Shown here: positions 55,652 through 64,000 of the stretch, in pieces | Layout: each line of letters opens with the position of its first letter | Numbering within the stretch: position 1 is the first letter of the stretch | Source of the DNA: Oikopleura dioica | Taxonomy: Eukaryota > Chordata > Appendicularia > Copelata > Oikopleuridae | DNA length: 64,000 nucleotides | Assembly (NCBI GenBank): GCA_907165135.1 | Contig: OU015567.1 | Location: 14,823,001 to 14,887,000, forward strand | Direction of reading: 5' to 3' | The notes under the pieces: model-generated | What the model was told of the DNA's origin: nothing | The model's database searches: none | What the model saw: the letters and a program-made list of their open reading frames with translations, nothing else | Translations under genes and position numbers: made by a program

Positions 55652-57947
55652 CTTAGTATTTTTCAATAAATCCTGACATTTTTCTTTCCTGCCAAAAGTT
55701 CACAAGCAAAAATGATTCGGCCATAAGAAACGTACCTTTTCTCCAATAGTAATTGCGTTCATTGGCGAAACTGACGTTATCTTTTCATGATTCTCTATCT
55801 CTGTCTGTACATTATCCTGTCTCTCGCTAATAAAAAATAGTAAAAGATTCCGTTTTAATCAGTCCTTGTAAATTTATGTAGATAGTCATCTCGCGTCTTG
55901 GTCCGAGGAAGTTTAACCCAGTTTCTAGCGTGAAACTTAACCAGAACGTTGTCGTGTTCACGTCAGTAATTAGAGAGTAAATCCATCATTGTTAGCTCCA
56001 AGAATAAAGATAATTTGTCCAAAGTATTAAATACCGCATCACGCTCTTTGATAAGGCCCTTTTCAATGTGATGAAATCTCAAGTGTCAACTTCCTGAGAT
56101 TTTTAGCGCCTTCCGGACCTCTTGGAGCTTCTGTTTTCGAGTTGTTAAAAACAAGCTCTTAATCCTCCTAATCAACTTCTTAACTAGATTCGTTCATTCA
56201 AAATGAAATTTTCGCGTTCGAGAGCAATTAACCTTTCGATTGCTTCATTAAAAATTTCATTAATCGATTCTCTTCTGGCAGCTAGACAAAATGGCGAAAA
56301 ACAATGAAAAGTGATTCGTAGACAAAAAATAATTGAAATCAAATGAAGCCGGAAAAATGATCAAAAAGTGAGCTAACCTTGTTTGTGCGAAGTGTGATTG
56401 TCTATGTGAACAAATCTGCCTTCGCTATGCATAATTTTTTCTCACAAAAATAGTTGAAAAGAGCGCATCTGGCACGACACTTGCATCAGAGGCGGCGGCG
56501 GGGAATGAAAATGAACGGGCGAGATTGTGCACCGACCGGTCGCATTCCCAGCCGAAATCTCAAGCCTCTTTCAGGCAGACGTCGTTTGAGCCCGTCACGA
56601 GTTAGTTTGGTGTTAAAATTGATATTGTTTTTTAGACTCGTTCGTCAACACTTGTTTTTCGTGAGCCAGAATCGTTGCTTCTTCTTTTGATTCCGGGAGC
56701 TGGAACACGCTTAAATGATTTGACGATCAAGAGGAGGTCCGAGCTTCGTCACGTTTCATGAACTTGTTTGCGAAAAAAAAAAATAAAACCGCCAACCGCG
56801 AAAAACAGCATCCGACAGTTTGCGGCTTCGCAGCTTTGATGCATCTCTAAACATCAAATTGCAAATAGAAAAAATAAATTCCAAGTGGCCGTCTCAAGAA
56901 CCTTTTCCAGAAATAAGCGTGAAGTGAATCAAATGTTAGTTTTTTCATGTTTTCATTAAGAGTGGTTGAAAAAATGCAGATTTTTGAGAATTTTTTCTCG
57001 AAAATTTTGACAATTTTTTTGTTTGAGAAATTTTTTTTCTCAAAAATTTTCATAAATTTTTTTCTCAAAAATTTGACAATTTTTTTTGAAATTTTTTTTT
57101 CTCGAAAATTTGACAATTTTTTTTGAAAATTTTTTTTTCTCAAAAATTTTGAGAGTTTTTTGGGTAATTTTTTTTCTCGATAATTTTGACAATTTCTTTC
57201 TGAGATTTTTTTTCTCAAAAATTATGACAATTTTTTTGCGAAATTTTTCTCGAACGGACTTGTTTTCCTGAAATTTAAAAAAGCCATTCTAAATTATCAA
57301 CAAAAAACGACTCATTAGCATCTTTAGACATGTCTGAGAAGAAGATCATCTCGAAGATTTATTTCCACTTTGTCGGGATTGGCAGTCTTGTTGCTTCTCC
57401 CACCAAATCTCAGACTGGACTTTTGTAACGACAAAAAGGCAGGGTGCTCGTTTCTAACCAAGAAAGTGGAAATAATAAGCAGTTTACGGGCGCCGTGGCG
57501 ATTAACTTTTGGATTGTGTAAAAGTCGCTTTGCAGTCGCTTTATCAGCCTGGCTCAATTATCAGCTAAATTCGCGAAACGAGCGGGAAACGATAAAAACT
57601 TACAGAACACTTTCTTTCATCATTTATCGAGAGGATCAGCCGCGCAGTCCGGATATCACATTGCTTAATATTTTAAGAAGTTCTAGCCAGAAAGGAGTTC
57701 CAGAGGTTGAGATCGGTTAGAGCATACTACTAGTCTTAGGAACAAACTGATAAGAGCGACTCTTATCGACAGCTTTCATGCAACTCGTGAATATCAATCA
57801 ATATATACAGTAATTATACTTAGAAAAGCAAAATGCAGTTATTCGCCAGTAAGATTTCAGTATGGTTGTAATATAAAATAGGGGATCCCTTTTACCCTAA
57901 CAATTTTTAAGGATATCCGTGCCCAAACTCGCTGTGAAAGCAATTTT
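55652..57947. other. Intergenic interval with a T-rich minisatellite
   Basis: Apart from the polyadenylation region just after the EGF gene and the tandem repeat at about 56,985-57,255, no gene could be supported. Short open frames near 56,454 and 57,370 lack coding character and splice partners. Confidence 0.4.
56985..57255. repeat. T-rich minisatellite
   Basis: About seven imperfect units of 30-40 bp, each of the form TTTTTTCTCAAAAATTTTGA plus CAATTTTTTT. No flanking duplication. Confidence 0.7.
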
Positions 57948-58068
57948 AAGGGACTAAACCAAAAACGGAAGTGAATTTTGGGATAACCATTAAGATTGCT
58001 GTATTTGGCTTACCGGCCAATCAAAATCCAGATCCATAAAATCACTTCTATATTTTGGTTTAACCCTT
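57948..58068. mobile_element. Short inverted-repeat element
   Basis: Imperfect inverted ends AAGGGACTAAACCAAAAACG and its mirror (TATTTTGGTTTAACCCTT), about 30 bp each including GGAAGTGAATTTT/AAAATCACTTC, around a 60-bp core. It lies 25 bp from the LTR element. Confidence 0.5.
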
Positions 58069-58092
58069 TTAAGGGGTATTCATCTAAAATCT

Positions 58093-58319
58093 TGATAGGT
58101 CAAGAATGCCTCCACTCTATTGTGGTCCTGCTCTGCTCTCTAGTCTAACTGTAGCCTCTAGATAACACAGAAAAGGGTAGTTTAGGTGTTGTATTCAAGT
58201 TAGGTGAACACGGACTTGTACACTGAATTGTGTTATGGTTGCACAGACTGAACGCAGTGGAAAAGCGGCGGGCGCCTCCAGATCTCTATCAGATCTAACG
58301 GCTTCTTGCTGACCTAACA
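58093..58319 (-). repeat. 3' LTR (in element orientation)
   Basis: 227 bp, identical to the other LTR by direct comparison. Confidence 0.9.
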
Positions 58320-58699
58320 GCTCCCCAGTCTTCGAAGTCTTCTGACGATTGGAGACTCTAGAATTGAAGAAAGAAGTGTAGAGATGATCCAGCGGAAGAT
58401 GTCCAATAGGAGTAGAGATGAAAGCGGTGCTGAGCCAAGCGTTTCAATTTGTGATGCGCGTTGAGAAGATCGAACCAAGCGAGTAGAAATTATGCAGTAA
58501 GTTGTCCAAACAAGAAGGTTTACCTTGGTTGGGCACTCATGTTTTGGAACAATGAGTGGCGCGTTAGCGACTTGGTTAGAGCATAGTTCCAGTTGGCTGA
58601 TCAGAACCTGTTGCCAATCAAAGGCGCAACTTTGACGGAGGTTTTGAATATCATCCAGCTCCCCAAACTTTCGGCAAGGCATGAAGTTGGAAGAAGGTT

Positions 58700-59782
58700 C
58701 TAGATGAAGCAGACGGGCGGTTTCGCATCGCGTCCAGGTAAGCATCCCCAAATACATGTTTCTTCTCCAATGAGCATTTGAAGTCCAGGAAATGTCGACA
58801 TCGACGAGAAGAGTATTTCGGATGATCGTGGCACTTGAATTCTCGCTATTTTCGGACCAGTGCGCGTCCAAAAATTTCGGCGAGCTGAAGCTCTTTTGAG
58901 CCAGAGGCGCTTGGGCGTAGCTACAAAAGCATCAGAAGCAGCAAGGTCGAGCAATTCGCTGTAGCTATCTTCAGATGAAATCGACGAGTCAGCACTTACA
59001 TCAGTTGGCTTTTGCTCGGATTCCTGAGTTGAAGTAGGGTCGGCGGCGTCTCTGTTATGCGACTTTTGAGGAGATTCTGGATCTGGCGAGTTCAACGGGG
59101 AGTGCGTGTGAATCGCGACCAGAAGTTGAAGAGTGGTGTCCGTTTGAGCATCAAGAAGCAGCAATTTCTCCAAAATGCTCGTGGCCAAAGACATCTTCGC
59201 GGCAACAGCAAGAATTAAATCTGCTTCGTGTTGTCGAGTCGAAGGGTGCCACAGAACAAAGACATCATACGCCTCTTTCACCATTGAGGTAAAATCTTCG
59301 ACGCTTTTACGACTGATCAAGTCGTATTTAGATGACGAATCCAAGCAGTTGTAGATTTCCAGACGTTCATCGTGGTTGAGACAAGCCTCACTTACAGATT
59401 CATGAGCGCTTGCGTCGATGGTGCGGCGTGTCAGCCGAATCAACCTTTCACCAACATCGGCGGAAGTAGAGAAAACGGGAGGTAACTCGCGGGAAACGAT
59501 GGCGTCGAGAAGGTCCGATTGAAGTCGACAAGCGTATTTGAAGTCGGCAGTATCGATGAGTTCATCGGGGTGCAGGAGTACGTGAGTCATGAGTGCAGAT
59601 GCGCAGTGAACTTTTGGCGGTGAGCGAAACCAGGCCAAAAATTTTGCCGTTAAGATCGCATCATGAGCAGCAGCGTAGTCGGCGAAAATGGGACGATCAG
59701 CAATTCCAACGGATTTCTTCGCGTTTGAAACCCAGCGGACTTGTGGAAATACTGGTCGGTTTCTTGGGCAATCGTGCGCTGG
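58700..59782 (-). CDS. Gag-like or unknown ORF of the LTR element
   Basis: An open frame of about 360 codons on the element's coding strand, from after a stop near 59,785 to 58,700. It includes VRWVSNAKKSVGIADRPIF, HPDELIDTADFKYACRLQSD and RLTRRTIDASAHESVSEAC, then a Ser/Asp/Glu-rich stretch (SADSSISSEDSYSELLD) and ends DAKPPVCFI. There is no early in-frame ATG, so translation may rely on splicing or on the Met in SALMTHV. No zinc knuckle or enzyme motif was seen. An overlapping shorter frame (58,314-58,871) exists. A structural Gag-like role is a guess from position. Confidence 0.4.
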   Translation of the reverse strand, partial: PAHDCPRNRPVFPQVRWVSNAKKSVGIADRPIFADYAAAHDAILTAKFLAWFRSPPKVHCASALMTHVLLHPDELIDTADFKYACRLQSDLLDAIVSRELPPVFSTSADVGERLIRLTRRTIDASAHESVSEACLNHDERLEIYNCLDSSSKYDLISRKSVEDFTSMVKEAYDVFVLWHPSTRQHEADLILAVAAKMSLATSILEKLLLLDAQTDTTLQLLVAIHTHSPLNSPDPESPQKSHNRDAADPTSTQESEQKPTDVSADSSISSEDSYSELLDLAASDAFVATPKRLWLKRASARRNFWTRTGPKIARIQVPRSSEILFSSMSTFPGLQMLIGEETCIWGCLPGRDAKPPVCFI

Positions 59783-60767
59783 CGAAAATCAGCGGCGGCA
59801 GAAGAAGAGGCTTTTCTACCTGTGGAGTGCGCTGAAGTTGATTCCAAGTCGAATTACTTCGAGCGGCGCGATTCCGCGTCTATTTCCAGCTCCAGCTGTT
59901 TCGGGCGACGTTGATCAAGTGAAGAGGAGTTCAACAAGGGCGGCGACGAGTTAAAGTTCACCCAGCGAGGCGGGCTAGAAGATAACCAGTCGGGCAGTAC
60001 GTCTCGAGAAGTTTGAGTCGACCAGTGCGGGGCAGTGGCAGAAATGGCGCTTCCTTTGTCGTCAGTGTTGAAGTCGAAGGTGTTGCGAACAGCGCGGTTA
60101 CTGTTGGCCTGGTCGTTGCCGTGATGAAAAGAGCGGTCAAGTGTACACGAGACTTGATTTACCTCAAAGAAGCGCTCAAGTTTTTGAAAAACTATGAGCG
60201 GCGCGTTGTACGCGTCTTTGGGTCGTGACTTTACTAGCAGAAGTCCATCAGCAACAATTCGGTTGGTCCAAGCAGAAGTAGCGGTGTTGGCGGGAGATGT
60301 TGTGATTGCGCGCGGCAGTTGGCGGAATCAGCAACGGCAACGGTTGTTTTTGCCTTGGCGCGCGAAATTTGGGCCAAGTTGACTGTGGTCCGGCGGTCGA
60401 CACGTCAGCAAACAGTCGAAAACAAGGTCGTCTAGGTCCAGAGTTGAGCGGCAGAATTCCAGTTTAGCTTAACTTGGCGGCAGAATCGATGAAGTCGAAA
60501 CAAGTACCTGCGTTGACCCCGAGTAATAAACTGATCAAGTTTATTTACTCCGTCAGGGGCTTTGTGGTGAGCAAATTCAGGCAGTTCCGAGGTAAAAATC
60601 ACCGTTCGTGGCGGAGCAAGTATCAGCAGAAATCCAGCGGTTCAAAGGTCTCCAGAAGTCTCCCAGATCGCGTAGTGGCCGAGTGAAACCAGGCGATCGA
60701 GCGTGTTACTTATCGTGAAGTAGTCCAGTGTCCGGCGAAAGCAATGAGCACATCTGTTGTCACCAGT

Positions 60768-60994
60768 TGATAGGTCAAGAATGCCTCCACTCTATTGTGG
60801 TCCTGCTCTGCTCTCTAGTCTAACTGTAGCCTCTAGATAACACAGAAAAGGGTAGTTTAGGTGTTGTATTCAAGTTAGGTGAACACGGACTTGTACACTG
60901 AATTGTGTTATGGTTGCACAGACTGAACGCAGTGGAAAAGCGGCGGGCGCCTCCAGATCTCTATCAGATCTAACGGCTTCTTGCTGACCTAACA
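60768..60994 (-). repeat. 5' LTR (in element orientation)
   Basis: 227 bp, identical to the LTR at 58,093-58,319, followed on the element strand by the primer-binding-like site. Confidence 0.9.
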
Positions 60995-61365
60995 AATCTT
61001 TTATTTAATGAACGCTTTTATTGATGGTTTTACAGTTTTATTCACAAAAGAAAAATCGAAGATGAAATTAAAACGAACTCTGCTGATGGATTTGCTCAAT
61101 TTTAATCAATCCGGTTTTGATTTCCGACATAAAGAAAGATTGAAAATTTTGGACTGGAGGAAGAACGTTTTGAGCAGCGACAGGAAAGAAAAAATCTGTT
61201 CACAGAATGTGACGCAGACCTCCGCAGCGCGGAAGAAAACTTCCGAAAGATGCAAGAAAGTCGTTTCAAAGGAGATTTATCGGAAAGAACTTTTTCGAAG
61301 CATGTTTCTGGTTTTCGACGAGAATATTCGAAAAAACGCGAAAGACAGAATTTTTGCAACCTGCG

Positions 61366-61556
61366 AAGAAAACCTGAGTCAGGGTCCTAGAAGAGCTTTG
61401 ATGAAAGCCGCAACAATTAGGGTTAGGGTTTGGGTTGATAATTTAACCTTTGATCAAACCGTTTCGCGGCTTCTTTTAAAAAGCCGCTACGCGACTTTCA
61501 CCAAAGCTCTTCAAGGACCCTGACTCAGGTTTTCTTAGCAGGCTGCCGAGTCTAGT
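61366..61556. mobile_element. AGCCGC-palindrome element with rearranged core
   Basis: Arms GAAAACCTGAGTCAGGGTCC and GGACCCTGACTCAGGTTTTC are well kept; the core has one AAGCCGCTACGCGACTTTC hairpin and a telomere-like TTAGGGTTAGGG stretch. Confidence 0.65.
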
Positions 61557-62109
61557 CTTGCATTTTGTTCTAAATAATTTGTCGCAAACTCAAATTTTCG
61601 CCAAAAGAAAAGGAAATGATCGTGGAGTAATTTGCCTGTCGATTTTCCGCTGTGGCGATGCTTTTTTACATAATTATGACATAAAACGAACTCAGAGATC
61701 CGAGTTCTTTCGGAGTTTACAAGGTCAAAACGTTTTTGAGTTCGTTTTTTTGCAATTACTAATTAGTAAGTAGTTGCCACTTGTCTAAAAAACGGCGACT
61801 GGAGCAAAACTGCGGTTAACTTAATTTAGGGTTTTAAAGCTAAATGGCATTATTTATGAAAACAGGCCCTCTAATTTCTGGCGATAAAACCACTCCTACG
61901 AAGAGCTTATCCTCCCCGCCGGAATCTTTTTCGCACGTTGAGCCCCTCTCGGAAGATCTATCCCAAGTAATCGCTTCTTCGCAATTCTGGATTAAAAACA
62001 CTCTATGTTTCCACCATCACACCAATTGCCTAATTTCAAAATAAAATTAACGGTTCATCCATAAATACCAAATTTCTCTCCTTGTAACCTACTAATATTA
62101 AGGCGATTT

Positions 62110-62225
62110 TACAGGCATTACTTCTGGGAGGCCTTTATTTTAACGGTTTTTCAATCTTCAAGCGGGTGACCATTTTAACAGATCTTTGAAGCCCAAAAAA
62201 AATCCGATAAAATGGTGACCTTCTT
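62110..62225. repeat. ATTTTAACGG hairpin repeat, copy 3
   Basis: TTATTTTAACGG, GTGACCATTTTAACAGATC and AATCCGATAAAATGGTGACC units in opposite orientation. Confidence 0.5.
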
Positions 62226-62249
62226 GAAGAATGTTGGCACTGCTAACAT

Positions 62250-62345
62250 TGGCAACCTGTGTGGAAACCTGAGTCAGGGTTCTGAGATACACGCCGTTTA
62301 ATTAAAGGTATTTCAGGACCCTGACTCAGGTTTCTACACAGATTT
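62250..62345. mobile_element. AGCCGC-palindrome family, arms-only copy
   Basis: GGCAACCTGTGTGGAAACC / CCTGAGTCAGGG on the left and CCCTGACTCAGG / TTTCTACACAG on the right around a 35-bp centre without hairpins. Confidence 0.6.
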
Positions 62346-62906
62346 CTGGGAGCAGGAGCGAGCAAAAGTTCAAAAAAAAAAAGAATTCTTTTTTCTTCAA
62401 CTTTTTAAGTTTCGTTCCAATAGCATTTGTTTACCCCTGCCCAAAAGAGCGATTAAATTCATTTAGGGAAGGGTTTCTTCCCTGTTTTTATATTTAGAGC
62501 AGCTGATTGCGGTTTCTGAAAAAGAGTCTTGTTTTGCGAAAACAAAAGTAGTCGCATCTCAAGCGGAGAAGTCGTTAGTGAGCCTCGTCATCTGGGATGT
62601 TGGTCCAAACAGTGCCTGCCCCTCTCTCCCAAAAGTAAAATATTTTACCAACAAGGCGCCATGTTTTCTCCTATCAACCACGCGGTCGGTTTTCCGTTCA
62701 ACATCGAGAGTATTCCCAAATATCGAGGGAAATTATACGCTGTACTAATTTTTAGATACGTAAGTTAAGAGCGGCTTAAAGTTCACGCAAATTGGGTTAC
62801 CTCAAAGTCAAACCACTCAAAAACTTGATTATACATTTTGAAAAGAGCTTGAAATAAAGGAATGAATATACAGTAAGATTTCAAGGCATCAGAGAAATAG
62901 GCGACT

Positions 62907-63146
62907 GGGCTCGTTATCTTGTGTAGAAAGCCTGAGCCAGGGTCTAAGAGAATTTTAAAGAAAAGCCGCGCAGCGGCTTTTTCAAAAACAAAGCCGCGAA
63001 GCGGCTTCCCAAAATTATTTTTCTAGGCAGATTTCAAATTCTTATGAAGCCGCTTTGCGGCTTTGTTTTTAAAAAAACGGCTGCGCGGCTTTTCTTTTAA
63101 GTTTTCTTAGACCCTGGCTCAGGTTTTCTACACAGTTTGCCGACCC
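62907..63146. mobile_element. AGCCGC-palindrome element, full-length copy
   Basis: GGGCTCGTTATCTTGTGTAG ... CACAGTTTGCCGACCC, 240 bp, with four mirror-ordered hairpins (AAAAGCCGCGCAGCGGCTTT, AAAGCCGCGAAGCGGCTTCC, GAAGCCGCTTTGCGGCTTTG, AACGGCTGCGCGGCTTTTC). Flanks AATAGGCGACT and AGTATCTGACT match at 7 of 11. Confidence 0.8.
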
Positions 63147-64000
63147 AGTATCTGACTGTATTTGCGACTAGAAAACTTTGAAGATTACCGTTGGTTGTTG
63201 GATCAATTCATAAATTTTCGCGAATTGGGATGGATAAATGCTGGACTGTTGCAAACATTCCGCGGATATTTGCAAATGCCTTCCGCGCGATCCGAACAGA
63301 TCCACCGCTTTTCCGACTGGTCAATTAATGGCTGATCCCGTCTTCCCGTCGGATTAAGCTCGCCACGTTAGATTTGCTCAGAGTAAAGGAGGCGCCGCCC
63401 GTTTTCTGCTAATTTTACGCGGTCTAAAAAGCCCACCACCGGGCTTCTCATACTTTCCACCGTAAAAACTCAAATAAATAAAGCTTCATTCAGCCATTTC
63501 GACAGCTTGAATTCGAGTTCACAGGAATAAATGTCGTTCAAGAGAAAATCTCGCGTCTTTTTGATTCTTCGTTTTTTCTAAATAAGCATCTGGCGACCGG
63601 CGGTTTTGTCTCTTGGCATTATTCGATTTGTGGTTTGCTTCGGAAAGCTGTTTCTGCCGGAATAAATAATTCGATCATATTCTCCGCCGCCGAATCCTCA
63701 ACAGATTTTTAGAGCGATCGAGCCTGAGCTCCATCATATGAAGAACAGTGGCCGTTTTGGAGAAGGTGCCAATTGTGTCCATTTCCTTTCCAAATAGAGC
63801 ACGATACTCCAATCGTAGATAAGATAACAGTTACTTCTGGACGAGATAAAACGGCAAGTGGTGGTTTCTCTATCGTGCCACCAAAAAACCTGAGGACAAG
63901 ATGCTAAACCCGTCTGTGACCATCTATCTAAACTGTTTACCTTGATGAGTTAACCCTTTGCACGTAGATTTATCGTTAAGGGTGTCAACAGCGATCGAAT
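63147..64000. other. Interval without a supported gene
   Basis: No open frame with coding character, tRNA or repeat was recognised in this final stretch; a gene may start beyond the window edge. Confidence 0.35.

Larger units (their letters stand above)
58093..60994 (-). mobile_element. LTR retrotransposon, apparently non-autonomous, recently inserted
   Basis: Two identical 227-bp LTRs (58,093-58,319 and 60,768-60,994) that begin TG and end CA in either orientation, with 5-bp duplication AATCT at 58,088-58,092 and 60,995-60,999. On the minus strand the LTR starts TGTTAGGTC, a primer-binding-like TGGTGACAACAG lies 2 bp inside the 5' LTR and a purine-rich CTGGGGAGC abuts the 3' LTR, so the element is transcribed leftward. 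The 2.4-kb interior has no recognisable protease, reverse transcriptase or integrase. Confidence 0.9.

Noticed and set aside
57370-57720. 116-codon plus-strand ORF
   Set aside because: Opposite-strand and same-strand frames are equally open; no domain, leader or splice support.
61844-62044. 66-codon plus-strand ORF
   Set aside because: No homologous motif, no splice or leader signal; length expected by chance in this composition.
62645-62769. Possible first exon MFSPINHAVGFPF... ending at a GTAAGT donor
   Set aside because: No matching second exon found in the remaining sequence.
30570-63146. Regularly repeated palindromes as a CRISPR array or bacterial REP elements
   Set aside because: Copies are dispersed, not evenly spaced, carry no unique spacers, and sit in a eukaryotic gene context with splice sites and an intronless nuclear tRNA.

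Overview
The window looks like nuclear DNA of a very compact animal genome, most likely an appendicularian tunicate (Oikopleura dioica or a close relative). This is an inference from four things: introns mostly of 35-60 bp, frequent pyrimidine-AG acceptors directly upstream of start codons (as expected for spliced-leader trans-splicing), gene starts only 100-200 bp apart on opposite strands, and non-canonical GA-AG and GC-AG introns. I joined exons by hand. For most genes given as coherent models, exon lengths add up to a multiple of three with phases that agree; exceptions are stated in the entries.

Layout. 1-11.8 kb is dense: an RRM/RS RNA-binding protein, a histidine ammonia-lyase-like gene without its cofactor-forming triad, a possible TOM40-like beta-barrel protein, a cluster of four tiny membrane or secreted genes (6.4-8.2 kb), a multi-pass membrane protein, a secreted C1q-domain protein and a short single-pass protein. 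11.8-14.5 kb holds three short hAT-type inverted-repeat elements; one splits a coding exon with a perfect 8-bp duplication. 14.8-26.7 kb is dense again: tRNA-Ile(AAU), a C-type-lectin-like membrane protein, cGMP-dependent protein kinase, a family-31-like glycosyltransferase, a double C-type lectin, a four-pass membrane protein with a PPxY tail, a coiled-coil RING protein and a small candidate gene.

26.7-47.9 kb is gene-poor and repeat-rich. Many copies of a palindromic element (nested AGCCGC/GCGGCT hairpins inside CTCGGCAACC/CCTGAGTCAGG arms) lie between or inside small genes: a Jupiter/HN1-like gene with repeat-filled introns, a coiled-coil gene with GA-AG and GC-AG introns, a KH-domain gene with a frameshift, and a VWA-like gene with one copy in an intron and another in an exon. 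47.9-55.7 kb is one giant gene: a type II membrane protein with a mucin-like stalk, 60 EGF-like repeats and an unrecognised C-terminal domain. 55.7-64 kb is mostly non-coding apart from a young, apparently non-autonomous LTR retrotransposon (58,093-60,994) with identical LTRs and a 5-bp duplication.

The strongest candidates for something undescribed are the palindromic element family with 11-13 bp duplications, the hAT-type element that has behaved like a new intron, and the giant EGF-repeat protein. Three frameshifts sit beside homopolymers and may be assembly errors.
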